From: Thermoanaerobacter kivui
Lineage (GTDB): Bacteria > Bacillota > Thermoanaerobacteria > Thermoanaerobacterales > Thermoanaerobacteraceae
Direction: 5' to 3'
Length of the DNA stretch: 64,000 nt
NCBI RefSeq assembly: GCF_000763575.1
Contig: NZ_CP009170.1
Span: forward strand, 397,501-461,500
Below are positions 37,391 to 46,404 of the stretch, piece by piece. Every line of letters starts with the position of its first letter. Positions within the stretch are counted from its first letter, which is position 1. Under the pieces are notes generated by a model that made no database searches, had not been told where the DNA came from, and worked only from the letters and a program-made list of their open reading frames with translations. A program made the position numbers and the translations under genes.

Positions 37391-37434
37391 TCCTCATAGG
37401 TATAACGTTTTTGCTTTTCAGGGAAACTATTCAT
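37378..37434 (-). pseudogene. Uma2-type nuclease gene, 5' fragment
   Basis: ATG at 37434, with GGAGGT upstream on the minus strand, encodes MNSFPEKQKRYTYEDYEP and then stops. The RYTYEDY segment matches the opening of Uma2 proteins, as in VYTYGDLLMWPEEERIE at 47974. It is cut at the same point as the hutI fragment, giving a tail-to-tail deletion junction near 37385. Bases 37435-37693 hold only a short ORF (37536-37631, ending SIKKVIVEDI) of no known family. Confidence 0.5.
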
Positions 37435-37693
37435 TTGAAAAACCTCCAAATAGGATAAGTCTTTTAAAAATATTATAACATTTTTTTTGCCAATTGTATT
37501 ACAAAAATTATATGTCATTGGTATAATAGGTGGTGGTGGGGATCGAAAAAGTAGCCTCTGCTTCTCCAACTCCAGGAAGAAAGAGTGTTTTAGGTAGTTC
37601 GATAAAAAAAGTAATTGTTGAAGATATATAAAGAAAAACGAAGATTTTTAGAGAAATTGTACATTGAATAAAAAAAATGAAGATATTTAAAAG

Positions 37694-37775
37694 TTGTGTA
37701 GAGACTTCAATAAAGTTATAATAAAGTTAGATGTCAGACAAGCTTATATGTTTACCGAGTGCAAAATCGGTAAAC
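37694..37775 (+). promoter_or_regulatory. promoter and 9-bp inverted repeat of the nucleoside operon
   Basis: TTGTGT (37694-37699) and TATAAT (37717-37722) are 17 bp apart. Twenty-seven bases after the -10, GTTTACCGA (37750-37758) and TCGGTAAAC (37767-37775) form a perfect inverted repeat with an 8-base centre. It could be an operator, for example for the GntR regulator at 42440, or an RNA hairpin. No purine riboswitch core is visible. Confidence 0.6.
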
Positions 37776-37802
37776 GGTAACAAAATTTTTGTAGGAGGTT
37801 AT

Positions 37803-38864
37803 ATGATGAAAAGGTGGCGTGTTATTTTAGCATCCTTGTTAATTGTAGTGTTATCAGTTTCAGTGCTTTTGTCAGGATGCTCTTCAAAGACAAAGCAAGA
37901 AAGTACACAACCCCAAACTACTACACAAGAATCTAAAAACAAAGATTTTAAAGTAGGTCTTGTAACAGATGTGGGTGGCATCAATGACCACAGCTTTAAC
38001 CAAATGGCTTATGAAGGCTTGCAAAGAGCTGCTAAAGAATTAGGTGTTACAGTTAACGTAATACAATCAAAGAAAATGGAAGACTATGTACCAAACTTAA
38101 CAAATTTTGCACAACAAGGGTACAACTTGATAATTGCAGTAGGTTTTATGATGCATGATGCTGTTGAAGAAGTATCACAAAAATTCCCAGACACGAAATT
38201 TCTTATAATTGACTCAGAAGTGACAGACAGACCTAATGTTTCATCAGCTATGTTCAAGACAGAGCAAGTCGGTTATCTTGTAGGTGCTATGGCTGGATTA
38301 ATGGAGAAAGAAAAAGTCGGTAAAGTAAAAGGTACAAACACCATAGGTGTGGTTGGAGGAATGCAAATACCACCAGTTGATAGCTTTATTGCAGGTTATC
38401 AACAAGGTGCAAAAGCTGTAAATCCTGACATAAAAATTATTATCAATTATACAAATAATTTCAATGACCCAGCGGCAGGTAAGCAAATGGCTTTGACAGA
38501 GATAAGCCAGGGTGCAGAAATAATCTTCCAAGTTGCTGGTGGTACTGGTGACGGAGTAATAAAAGCGGCACAAGAGAAAAACGTATATGCTATTGGTGTT
38601 GACGCAGACCAAAGCTATTTAGCTCCTGATCATGTTTTGACATCAGCAGTAAAAAGGGTTGATGTTGCAACATATGATGTTATAAAGGATACTTTAAATG
38701 GTAACTTCAAGAGTGGTATTGTATACTTTGATTTGAAAAACGAGGGTGTAGGAATAGGTAAAGTGAATAAAGATGTTCCACAATCTATCATAGATAAAGT
38801 TAATCAATTAGCACAGGATATAAAAGACGGTAAGATAACAGTATCTGATAAAGTTTCAAAATAA
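37803..38864 (+). CDS. bmpA: nucleoside-binding lipoprotein, BmpA/PnrA family
   Basis: The 353-residue protein starts at ATG 37803, with AGGAGGTT 4-11 bases upstream; the longer frame from 37731 overlaps the promoter leader. It has a signal peptide with lipobox (LLSGC, about residue 22), a Thr/Gln tether, and the BmpA fold: VGLVTDVGGINDHSFNQMAYEG (cited by DVGGINDHSFN, about 55), the IAVGFMMHDAV segment, TIGVVGGMQIPPVDSF (about 180), FQVAGGTGDGVI (about 250) and AIGVDADQSYLAP. The DxGGxNDxSFN signature contacts the nucleoside. It is the binding component of the ABC importer that follows, after a terminator at 38883. Confidence 0.9.
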   Translation: MMKRWRVILASLLIVVLSVSVLLSGCSSKTKQESTQPQTTTQESKNKDFKVGLVTDVGGINDHSFNQMAYEGLQRAAKELGVTVNVIQSKKMEDYVPNLTNFAQQGYNLIIAVGFMMHDAVEEVSQKFPDTKFLIIDSEVTDRPNVSSAMFKTEQVGYLVGAMAGLMEKEKVGKVKGTNTIGVVGGMQIPPVDSFIAGYQQGAKAVNPDIKIIINYTNNFNDPAAGKQMALTEISQGAEIIFQVAGGTGDGVIKAAQEKNVYAIGVDADQSYLAPDHVLTSAVKRVDVATYDVIKDTLNGNFKSGIVYFDLKNEGVGIGKVNKDVPQSIIDKVNQLAQDIKDGKITVSDKVSK

Positions 38865-38882
38865 ACTAAAACCATAAAAACC

Positions 38883-38910
38883 GGGGCTGAATACTGTTCA
38901 GCCCCTTTTT
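38883..38910 (+). terminator. intra-operon terminator after bmpA
   Basis: GGGGCTGAA (38883-38891) and TTCAGCCCC (38897-38905) with TTTTT. Partial readthrough would give more binding protein than transporter, a usual arrangement. Confidence 0.8.
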
Positions 38911-38922
38911 GGAGGTAGGAGT

Positions 38923-40452
38923 ATGAGCGCGATATTAGAAGTAAAGAATATTACGAAAGTATTTCCTAAGGTTGTAGCAAATGACAATGTCAACCTTACA
39001 GTTGAAAAGGGAGAAATTCACGCTATACTTGGAGAAAACGGTGCTGGCAAATCTACTTTAATGAATATTATATACGGTTTATATAAACCGGATTCAGGTA
39101 AGCTTATTTTTGATGGGGAAGAACTCAATCTAAGTGGTCCTCATGAAGCTATTGAAAAGGGTATAGGAATGGTACACCAACACTTTATGCTTATTCCTGT
39201 TTTGACAGTTGCAGAAAACATCGTATTAGGTGCAGAGCCTAAAGGCATAACTTACGATAGGAAAAAAGCAAATGAACTCATAAGAGAGATTTCACAAAAA
39301 TATCACTTAGAAATAGATCCTGAAGCAAAAGTAAAAGATTTATCTGTTGGTCTTCAGCAAAGGGTTGAAATTTTAAAGGCTTTCTATAGGAAAGCGAAAC
39401 TTTTGATTTTAGATGAGCCGACAGCTATGCTTACTCCTCAGGAAACAGAAAAATTATTTGAAATAATGAGAGAACTTGTAAAACAAGGTATGTCAATAAT
39501 ATTTATAAGTCACAAATTAGAAGAAGTATTAGAGATTTCTGATAGAGTTACTGTTATGAGAAGAGGTAAAACTGTTGGTACTTTAAACACAAAAGAAACG
39601 AATGAGCAAGAACTTGCTAATTTGATGGTGGGTAGAGAAGTAGTATTGAGAATAGAAAAGAGCGAATACAAGCCAGGAAATGTTGTTTTAAGTGTTAAAA
39701 ATTTAAATGTAGTTGATCAACAGAATGTTCCAAAAGTGAAAGATGTAAGTTTTGATATTCGAGAAGGAGAAATTTTTGGACTGGCTGGTATTGATGGAAA
39801 TGGGCAGTTAGAATTAGTAGAAGCTATAATGGGATTAAGGCCTAAGAAATCAGGTACTATTTTATTTTATGGCAAGGATGTAACGAATTTTTCTACAAGG
39901 CAACTCTACAGAGAAGGAATATCTTATATTCCTCAAGATAGACAAACTGATGGGCTTGTTTTAGATTTCACAGTTGCAGAAAATTTAATTTTAAGGGAGT
40001 ACAAAGATTCAACTTATTCTCGTTATGGTGTTATTCAATATAAAAAAGTATATGAAAATGCGGAGAAAAAAGTAAAGGAATTTGACATAAGGCCTCCTGA
40101 ATATATGCTTAAAGCACGTAATTTATCAGGAGGTAACCAGCAGAAGGTAATATTAGCAAGGGAAGTAGGGTATAATCCTAAACTTTTGATTGCAGTTCAG
40201 CCTACAAGAGGAATGGATGTTGGCGCCATAGAATATATCCATAAGAGAATACTGGAATTGAGAGATAAAGGTGCTGCTGTATTTCTCGTTTCATTAGAGC
40301 TAGAAGAAATAATGTCATTATCAGATAGGATTGGAGTTATATACAATGGACAGCTTATGGATGTTTTGGACGGCAAAACTGCAACGAGAGAACAAATAGG
40401 AATGCTTATGGCTGGTTCACGATTTGATAAGACGACATTGGAGGCGAGATAA
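38923..40452 (+). CDS. nucleoside ABC importer, double ATP-binding subunit
   Basis: The 509-residue protein has two ATPase domains as in RbsA/YufO: Walker A GENGAGKST (about 38) with the signature LSVGLQQRVEILKAF and Walker B LLILDEPTA (about 163), then a second, degenerate domain with GIDGNGQLELVEA in place of Walker A (about 290), LSGGNQQKVILAREV (about 400) and LLIAVQPTRGMD in place of Walker B. That asymmetry is normal for this family. GGAGGTAGGAG precedes the ATG. Its stop overlaps the first permease start. The binding protein and two permeases next to it complete a nucleoside importer. Confidence 0.9.
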   Translation: MSAILEVKNITKVFPKVVANDNVNLTVEKGEIHAILGENGAGKSTLMNIIYGLYKPDSGKLIFDGEELNLSGPHEAIEKGIGMVHQHFMLIPVLTVAENIVLGAEPKGITYDRKKANELIREISQKYHLEIDPEAKVKDLSVGLQQRVEILKAFYRKAKLLILDEPTAMLTPQETEKLFEIMRELVKQGMSIIFISHKLEEVLEISDRVTVMRRGKTVGTLNTKETNEQELANLMVGREVVLRIEKSEYKPGNVVLSVKNLNVVDQQNVPKVKDVSFDIREGEIFGLAGIDGNGQLELVEAIMGLRPKKSGTILFYGKDVTNFSTRQLYREGISYIPQDRQTDGLVLDFTVAENLILREYKDSTYSRYGVIQYKKVYENAEKKVKEFDIRPPEYMLKARNLSGGNQQKVILAREVGYNPKLLIAVQPTRGMDVGAIEYIHKRILELRDKGAAVFLVSLELEEIMSLSDRIGVIYNGQLMDVLDGKTATREQIGMLMAGSRFDKTTLEAR

Positions 40453-41510
40453 TGAAGAATCTTTTAAAAGAACTGTATATTCCTGTTGTAGCTGTGCTTA
40501 TAGCAATAATAGTTGGTTCTATTATAATGCTTATTACAGGATTTAATCCTATAACAGCTTATATATCTTTATTTATAGGTGCTTTTGGTTCAGTTAATAA
40601 TATTGCAAATACTCTTGCAGCTGCTGTACCTCTTATATTGACAGGATTGGGTGTAGCTATATCTTTTAAGGCTGGACTATTTAATATAGGTGCAGAAGGA
40701 CAGTATTGGATAGGTGCAATAGTAGGTGTTTGGATAGGCTATAGTTTTACTGGATTGCCATGGTATATTCATATACCCTTTGCACTTATAGCTGCGATGA
40801 TAGCAGGAGGACTTTGGGCAGGACTCATTCCAGGACTTGCAAAAGCCTATACTGGTGCTAATGAAGTTATAACTACCATGATGATGAGTTATATTGCTAT
40901 ATATTTTAGCCATTTTTTACTTGAGTTTGGCCCTATGATGGAGAAGGGAGGAACAATTCCTCAATCTCCTGTAATTAAGGAAAGTGCAGTAATACCATTT
41001 TTGATTCAAAACACTCAACTTTCTTATGGAATTTTTATTGCTCTTGCTGCTGCAATTTTTGTATATTGGCTTATGTTTAAAACGACATGGGGTTTTGAAA
41101 TGAGAGCAGTAGGATATAATCAAAGAGCAGCAAGGTACGCAGGAATGAATGTGCCTTTGAATATGGTGCTTTCATTAGGACTAAGTGGCGCCTTTGCAGG
41201 ACTTGCAGGTGCTGTTCAGATGTTAGGAGTCCAGCATAGGCTTTATGACAGTTTTACTTCTGGATACGGTTATACAGCAATAGTTGTAGCGCTTCTCGCA
41301 AACAACAATCCGATAGGAGTTATATTTGCGGCAATTTTGTTTGCGGCTTTAGGTACTGGTTCTCAGTATATGCAGCTTAATGCGCAGGTACCAGGTCAAA
41401 TGGCAGACGTTATTACAGGGCTTATAGTATTCTTCGTTGCAGCTCATAGAGTAGCAGAAGTTATAAAAGGTATGTTTGCTAAAAAGCAAAAGAAGGAGGC
41501 AGAAGCATGA
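40452..41510 (+). CDS. nucleoside ABC importer permease 1, YufP type
   Basis: The 352-residue membrane protein has about nine to ten helices of the RbsC/BPD_transp_2 family: GLGVAISFKAGLFNIGAEGQYWIGA (cited by FNIGAEGQ, about 75), TGANEVITTMMMSYIAIY (about 135), RAVGYNQRAARYAGMN (the coupling helix, about 220) and LSGAFAGLAGAVQMLG (about 243). FNIGAEGQ is typical for nucleoside permeases of this type. It overlaps its neighbours by one base upstream and four downstream. Confidence 0.88.
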   Translation: MKNLLKELYIPVVAVLIAIIVGSIIMLITGFNPITAYISLFIGAFGSVNNIANTLAAAVPLILTGLGVAISFKAGLFNIGAEGQYWIGAIVGVWIGYSFTGLPWYIHIPFALIAAMIAGGLWAGLIPGLAKAYTGANEVITTMMMSYIAIYFSHFLLEFGPMMEKGGTIPQSPVIKESAVIPFLIQNTQLSYGIFIALAAAIFVYWLMFKTTWGFEMRAVGYNQRAARYAGMNVPLNMVLSLGLSGAFAGLAGAVQMLGVQHRLYDSFTSGYGYTAIVVALLANNNPIGVIFAAILFAALGTGSQYMQLNAQVPGQMADVITGLIVFFVAAHRVAEVIKGMFAKKQKKEAEA

Positions 41511-42430
41511 AGGAAATATTTTTAAACCCACAACTTTGGGCAGCTACTTTGGCTATGGCCACACCATTAGCATTACCTGCGCTAGGTGGTACTTTTTCTG
41601 AAAGATCTGGCGTCGTAAATATAGCGATGGAAGGTATTATGCTTATTGCAGCGTTTTTTGCAGTTGTATTTGCTCATGCGACAGGTAGCGCTTGGTTAGG
41701 ATTTTTAGGTGCTATAATAGTAGGGCTTATAGTTGCTTTGATTTTTGCGTGGGCGGCTGTAAGCTTAACGGCTAATCAAATAATTTTAGGTATGGCGATT
41801 AATATTTTTGCATCGGGTATTACGGCGTACCTTTTAAATACGATGTATGGTTTTACAGGTACTCCTACTGATACTCCTATGCTTCCCACTATAGATATTC
41901 CAGGCATTAAGAATATACCATTTTTAGGTCAAGTTTTAAGTGGGCACAGTGTAGTAGTATATTTGATGATAATAATTTTATTCATATCAGATTATTTTCT
42001 GTTCCACACAAATTTGGGACTAAGACTTCGAGCAGTTGGTGAAAATCCTGAGGCGGCTGAAACAGCGGGTATTGATGTTATAAAATTAAGGTATCTTGGC
42101 GTTGCATTAAGCGGTATTCTTTCTGCGATGGGTGGCGCTTACCTGTCAATAGGTGCGTTAAATAGTTTCAACCCTGATATGACAAGTGGTAGAGGTTATA
42201 TTGCGTTGGCAGCAATGATTTTTGGTAAATGGACACCTTTTGGGTCTTTTGGTGCTGCACTTCTCTTTGGATTTGCAACAGCTCTCAGCATGCAGCTTCA
42301 GAATACGGCATTTTCTAAGAATATAATCATGATGTTGCCATATATATTGACAATACTTGCACTTGTGGGTGTCGGTGGAAAGAGCGTGCCACCTGCTGCA
42401 GATGGAGTACCTTATACACCAAAGAAATAA
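41507..42430 (+). CDS. nucleoside ABC importer permease 2, YufQ type
   Basis: This 307-residue partner has the same fold: GTFSERSGVVNIAMEGIMLIAAF (cited by VVNIAMEG, about 38), LTANQIILGMAINIFASG (about 88), RAVGENPEAAETAGID (coupling helix, about 180) and LSGILSAMGGAYLSIG. The NIAMEG motif is the counterpart of NIGAEG in permease 1. It starts inside the last codon of permease 1 (ATGA overlap) and ends nine bases before the regulator gene. Confidence 0.88.
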   Translation: MKEIFLNPQLWAATLAMATPLALPALGGTFSERSGVVNIAMEGIMLIAAFFAVVFAHATGSAWLGFLGAIIVGLIVALIFAWAAVSLTANQIILGMAINIFASGITAYLLNTMYGFTGTPTDTPMLPTIDIPGIKNIPFLGQVLSGHSVVVYLMIIILFISDYFLFHTNLGLRLRAVGENPEAAETAGIDVIKLRYLGVALSGILSAMGGAYLSIGALNSFNPDMTSGRGYIALAAMIFGKWTPFGSFGAALLFGFATALSMQLQNTAFSKNIIMMLPYILTILALVGVGGKSVPPAADGVPYTPKK

Positions 42431-42439
42431 GGGGATTTT

Positions 42440-43171
42440 ATGTCGATGTTGTTACCTGAGAAAAAACCGCTGTATGAGCTCGCCTTAAGGAAAATGGAAG
42501 AATTGATAAAGACAGGGCAGTGGAAGGAAGGGAGCAAGCTCCCTTCTGAATCACAGCTTGCCAAACAATTTGGCATTAGTCGAGCTACTTTAAGGGAAGC
42601 AATGAGAATTTTAGAAGATGAAGGACTTATAGTGAAACAGCAAGGGGTAGGAACTTTTGTAAGGAGAAAACCACTTATAAAGAGTGGCTTGGAAGAGTTA
42701 TTTAGTGTTACCACTTTAATTGAAAGACAAGGAATGGTGCCTGGTACAAAAGATTTTACCGTATACAAACTTCCTGTTACAGAAAATGAGGCAAATCATC
42801 TTAGATTAAAGCCAGGAGATATCATATATAAAGTAGAAAGGGTAAGGACAGCTGATGATGTGCCTGTTGTTTACTGTATAGATAGATTGCCTCAAAATAT
42901 TGTAGGGGAATCTTTTACGGGATTTGAGCAATCTGTGTTTGCTTATCTTGAAAGTGAGCATTCTATAACAATAACTTATGCAGTTTCCAATATAAGAGTC
43001 ATAAAACATGACCCTGTAGTTGAGAAAAAACTTATGATGGATAAAAATGATTCAATACTTCTTTTAGAGCAAGTCCATTACGATGAAAACAACATGCCAA
43101 TCCTTTATTCTTCTAACTACTTTAACGCATCTAAATTTGACTTTTATATTATACGCAAAAGGACATTATAA
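42440..43171 (+). CDS. GntR-family regulator, HutC subfamily
   Basis: The 243-residue protein has an N-terminal GntR winged helix (KPLYELALRKMEELIKTGQW, GSKLPSESQLAKQFGISRATLREAMRILE cited by LPSESQLAKQFGISRATLRE, and GVGTFVRRKP) and a C-terminal UTRA ligand domain from about residue 90 (KLRLKPGDIIYKVERVR; VVYCIDRLP; HYDENNMPILYSSNYFN). HutC-type regulators bind small effectors such as nucleosides or their phosphates. It lies inside the nucleoside uptake and salvage operon and most likely represses it, possibly through the inverted repeat at 37750. Confidence 0.85.
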   Translation: MSMLLPEKKPLYELALRKMEELIKTGQWKEGSKLPSESQLAKQFGISRATLREAMRILEDEGLIVKQQGVGTFVRRKPLIKSGLEELFSVTTLIERQGMVPGTKDFTVYKLPVTENEANHLRLKPGDIIYKVERVRTADDVPVVYCIDRLPQNIVGESFTGFEQSVFAYLESEHSITITYAVSNIRVIKHDPVVEKKLMMDKNDSILLLEQVHYDENNMPILYSSNYFNASKFDFYIIRKRTL

Positions 43172-43185
43172 GGTAGGTGCATAAA

Positions 43186-43593
43186 GTGGAGTATAGAGAT
43201 TATGAAAAACTTGTAGAATTAGCAAAAGAAGCAAGGGAGAAGGCTTATGTGCCTTACTCCCACTTTAAAGTAGGCGCATGTGTTCTTACAGAAGACGGAA
43301 AAACATATCAAGGCTGCAATATTGAAAATGCTTCTTATGGTCTTACCAACTGTGCAGAAAGGACAGCGCTTTTTAGTGCTTATGCAAATGGAGAGAGAAA
43401 ATTAAAAGCAATTGCTGTAGTTGCAGATACTGAAGGTCCTGTCTCTCCTTGTGGTGCTTGTAGGCAGGTAATGATGGAACTTGGTGGAGAAGACATGGTC
43501 GTTATACTCAGCAATATGAAAGGCGATTACGCTGTTGTTACTGTTAAAGACTTATTGCCAGGTGCTTTTACCTCAAAAGATTTAGGGGAATAA
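43186..43593 (+). CDS. cdd: cytidine deaminase
   Basis: This 135-residue enzyme deaminates cytidine and deoxycytidine to uridine forms. GTG 43186 is chosen since AAGGTAGG is 8 bases upstream; GTG 43177 lies inside that site. The zinc motif is clear: NIENASYGLTNCAERTAL (Cys and catalytic Glu in CAE, about 52-56) and SPCGACRQ (the two further Cys, about 87-90). YVPYSHFKVGA near residue 20 is the substrate loop. It is the small tetrameric type. It sits between the regulator and phosphopentomutase, as in many pdp-deoB-cdd operons. Confidence 0.92.
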   Translation: MEYRDYEKLVELAKEAREKAYVPYSHFKVGACVLTEDGKTYQGCNIENASYGLTNCAERTALFSAYANGERKLKAIAVVADTEGPVSPCGACRQVMMELGGEDMVVILSNMKGDYAVVTVKDLLPGAFTSKDLGE

Positions 43594-43635
43594 TGGGGAA
43601 TAATACGAACACAAGTTCATAGAAGAGGTGGTAAA

Positions 43636-44805
43636 ATGTTCAAAAGAGTCATACTAATAGTTTTGGATAGCGTAGGAGTAGGAGAATTGCCAGACGCATA
43701 TAAGTTTGGGGATGAAGGTTCAAACACCTTAGGTCATGTGACAGAAAAGACAGGTGTTGAACTTCCTAATATGGGACGTTTAGGGCTAGGAAATATAATT
43801 CCTTTAAAAAGTGTTCCTGAAAACCCTAACGCTATTGGTGGATATGGCAAAATGGCTGAGAAATCGGCAGGGAAAGATACTACAACAGGCCATTGGGAGA
43901 TAGCAGGACTTATTACTGAAAAGCCTTTCCCTACTTATCCCCATGGTTTTCCTGAGGAAATTATCAAAGAGTTTGAGAAGAGGATTGGGAGAAAAGTTTT
44001 AGGAAATAAGCCTGCTTCAGGAACTGAGATAATAAAGGAATTGGGAGAAGAACATGTAAAAACGGGATATCCTATAGTTTATACTTCTGCTGATAGCGTA
44101 TTTCAAGTAGCAGCCCATGAGGATGTGATACCTCTTGAAGAGCTTTATAGAATTTGTGAAATTGCCAGGGAAATACTAAAAGGAGACCATGCGGTAGGAA
44201 GAGTAATTGCAAGACCTTTTACCGGTACTCCTGGAAATTTTGTGAGAACAGGAAATAGGAGAGATTTTTCGTTAAAGCCTTTTGAACCTACAGTATTAGA
44301 TATGTTAAAAGAAGCTGGATATGAGGTTTTTGCTATAGGAAAGATTGAGGATATTTTCGCTGGACAGGGAATTACTGAAAAAAACCATACGATAAACAAT
44401 GACGAAGGCATTACAGCTACTATAAAAGCGATGGATGACATTAAAAATGGCTTGATTTTTACAAATTTAGTTGATTTTGATATGTTGTATGGCCATAGAA
44501 ATGATGTTGAAGGATATGCAAAAGCTCTAAAACATTTTGATAACAGACTTCCTGAGATAATGGGAAAACTTACAAAGGAAGATTTACTAATTATAACTGC
44601 TGACCATGGGTGTGACCCTACTACACCAAGTACTGACCATTCAAGGGAGTATGTACCACTATTAGTTTATAGTCCTTCAATGAAACATGGAATAAATCTT
44701 GGAGTGAGAAGTACTTATTCAGACGTTGCAGCTACAATAGCCGAGATATTTAAAGTTGGACCTACAAAACATGGCACATCTTTCTTGAAGGAATTACCTT
44801 TATGA
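43636..44805 (+). CDS. deoB: phosphopentomutase
   Basis: The 389-residue enzyme interconverts ribose or deoxyribose 1- and 5-phosphates, linking nucleoside cleavage to the pentose pathway. The alkaline-phosphatase-like metal sites are visible: [13 protein letters not shown] (first Asp, about 10), DTTTGHWE with the acceptor threonine (about 86), [11 protein letters not shown] (about 280) and [20 protein letters not shown] (about 320). AGAGGTGG precedes the ATG. Complete, and 15 bp ahead of the phosphorylase gene. Confidence 0.95.
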   Translation: MFKRVILIVLDSVGVGELPDAYKFGDEGSNTLGHVTEKTGVELPNMGRLGLGNIIPLKSVPENPNAIGGYGKMAEKSAGKDTTTGHWEIAGLITEKPFPTYPHGFPEEIIKEFEKRIGRKVLGNKPASGTEIIKELGEEHVKTGYPIVYTSADSVFQVAAHEDVIPLEELYRICEIAREILKGDHAVGRVIARPFTGTPGNFVRTGNRRDFSLKPFEPTVLDMLKEAGYEVFAIGKIEDIFAGQGITEKNHTINNDEGITATIKAMDDIKNGLIFTNLVDFDMLYGHRNDVEGYAKALKHFDNRLPEIMGKLTKEDLLIITADHGCDPTTPSTDHSREYVPLLVYSPSMKHGINLGVRSTYSDVAATIAEIFKVGPTKHGTSFLKELPL

Positions 44806-44820
44806 GTGGGGGTATAATTT

Positions 44821-46116
44821 ATGCGAATGTATGACCTTATAATGAAAAAGAGAGATGGTGGAGTTCTTACAAAAGAGGAGATTGATTTTATAATCTCTTC
44901 TTACACAAAAGATTATATTCCTGATTATCAGATGAGCGCTTTAGCAATGGCCATATATTTTAGGGGAATGACGCCAGAAGAGACTGCCAATCTTACTATG
45001 GCTATGGCTTATTCTGGCGATGTGATGGATTTATCAGCGATTAAAGGAATCAAAGTGGATAAACACTCAACCGGTGGTGTAGCTGATACTACCACATTAG
45101 TACTTGCTCCTATGGTAGCAGCCTGTGGAGCTCCTGTTGCCAAAATGTCAGGAAGAGGTTTAGGGCATACTGGTGGAACGATAGACAAACTGGAGTCAAT
45201 ACCAGGAATGAGAGTAGAACTCAGCGAAGAAGAGTTTATTGACAACGTAAATAAATACGGTATTGCTGTGATTGGGCAGACAAAAAATCTCACTCCTGCA
45301 GATAAAAAGTTATATGCATTAAGGGATGTTACTGCGACAGTAGATTCTATTCCGCTTATAGCGAGCTCTATAATGAGTAAAAAGATTGCTGCAGGAGCGG
45401 ATGGAATAGTATTAGATGTAAAAGTTGGAAGAGGAGCTTTCATGAAAGACTTAGAAAGTGCCAAAGCCCTTGCTAAGTTGATGGTGGATATAGGAAATTC
45501 TGTAGGGAGAAAGACTGTAGCCCACGTTACAAATATGGATTATCCGTTAGGGCTTGCGATAGGAAATGCACTTGAGATAGTAGAAGCTGTTCAAGTATTG
45601 AAAGGTCATGGTTCTAAAGATTTATTGGAAGTATGTATGCTACTTGGTTCTGATATGCTTCAAATTGCAGGTGTTGCAAAAGACGACAAAGAGGCGAGGG
45701 CAAAGCTAAAAGAAGCACTTGATAGCGGAAAAGCCCTACAAAAATTTAAAGAATTTATAAAGGCTCAAGGTGGAGATGAAAGAGTAGTTGACGATTTATC
45801 ACTTTTACCACAGGCTAAGTATATAAGACCTTGGATTGCCGACAGGGATGTATATATAAAAGACCTGATGGCTTTAGATTTAGGCCTTGTAGCGATGAAG
45901 TTAGGAGCGGGAAGAGAGAAAAAAGAAGACAAAATAGATTTAGCAGTTGGTATAGTGTTAGGTGGAAAAGTTGGAGATATAGTTAGAAAAGGTGAGCCTA
46001 TTGCGACGATATATGCTAATGATGAGGGTAAAGCTGAATGGGCTTTCAATGAAATCAAAAAATACATTTTGCTCTCAGATGAACCTGTTGAAAGGCCGAC
46101 GTTGATATTTGAGTAG
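44821..46116 (+). CDS. pdp: pyrimidine-nucleoside phosphorylase
   Basis: The 431-residue enzyme splits uridine, deoxyuridine and thymidine with phosphate. Signature blocks are [19 protein letters not shown] (phosphate loop, cited by [12 protein letters not shown], about 80), [18 protein letters not shown] (about 108), [22 protein letters not shown] (cited by [11 protein letters not shown], about 183) and the C-terminal swivel domain from about 345. ATG 44821 has GTGGGGG upstream; ATG 44827 is an alternative. It ends the operon, followed by the hairpin at 46124. Together with Cdd and DeoB it turns imported pyrimidine nucleosides into free bases and pentose phosphate. Confidence 0.93.
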   Translation: MRMYDLIMKKRDGGVLTKEEIDFIISSYTKDYIPDYQMSALAMAIYFRGMTPEETANLTMAMAYSGDVMDLSAIKGIKVDKHSTGGVADTTTLVLAPMVAACGAPVAKMSGRGLGHTGGTIDKLESIPGMRVELSEEEFIDNVNKYGIAVIGQTKNLTPADKKLYALRDVTATVDSIPLIASSIMSKKIAAGADGIVLDVKVGRGAFMKDLESAKALAKLMVDIGNSVGRKTVAHVTNMDYPLGLAIGNALEIVEAVQVLKGHGSKDLLEVCMLLGSDMLQIAGVAKDDKEARAKLKEALDSGKALQKFKEFIKAQGGDERVVDDLSLLPQAKYIRPWIADRDVYIKDLMALDLGLVAMKLGAGREKKEDKIDLAVGIVLGGKVGDIVRKGEPIATIYANDEGKAEWAFNEIKKYILLSDEPVERPTLIFE

Positions 46117-46123
46117 TACTCTG

Positions 46124-46165
46124 AGCGATTCTTACTAAATAGAATCGCTTCAGACTGTTGACAAA
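46124..46165 (+). terminator. operon-end hairpin followed by IS-end-like sequence
   Basis: AGCGATTCT (46124-46132) pairs with AGAATCGCT (46141-46149). Two bases on, CAGACTGTTGACAAA (46151-46165) is identical to the right inverted repeat of the IS at 2033-3598. No run of T follows, so termination strength is uncertain. The stretch 46166-46285 shows nothing else. Confidence 0.55.
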
Positions 46166-46285
46166 CTTTTTACGTATAAATTAAAGTCTCCAGCTTTTAT
46201 GCTCGAGTATTTAAAAGTTGAGTATGCAGAAAATCAAAAAGCTAATATGCAGAAAATTACAAGTATAGTGATGCAGTTGTAATAA

Positions 46286-46404
46286 TTGACATACACTACT
46301 TCATGGTATATAATTTAGTTAAACAGCGTGCGACGGGTTACGGCATGAGCTGGTAAGGTAGCTATTACCTTGCCAGCTTTTAATTTTGAGAGAGGAGGAT
46401 TTTT
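46286..46404 (+). promoter_or_regulatory. consensus promoter with structured leader and attenuator
   Basis: TTGACA (46286-46291) and TATAAT (46309-46314) with a 17-bp spacer are followed by a leader of about 85 bases. It contains a small hairpin (CGTGC, 46327-46331, with GCATG, 46343-46347, around GACGGGTTACG) directly joined to a 12-bp stem (GCTGGTAAGGTA with TACCTTGCCAGC, 46349-46377) and TTTT. This looks like a sensor plus terminator. It matches no riboswitch class I know. Confidence 0.6.

Noticed and set aside
37731-37802. Longer N-terminus for the nucleoside-binding lipoprotein
   Set aside because: The extra codons run through the leader inverted repeat, and a strong AGGAGG directly precedes ATG 37803, which begins a proper signal peptide.
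37391-37802. Purine riboswitch ahead of the nucleoside operon
   Set aside because: The conserved core loops of the purine aptamer are not present on either strand.
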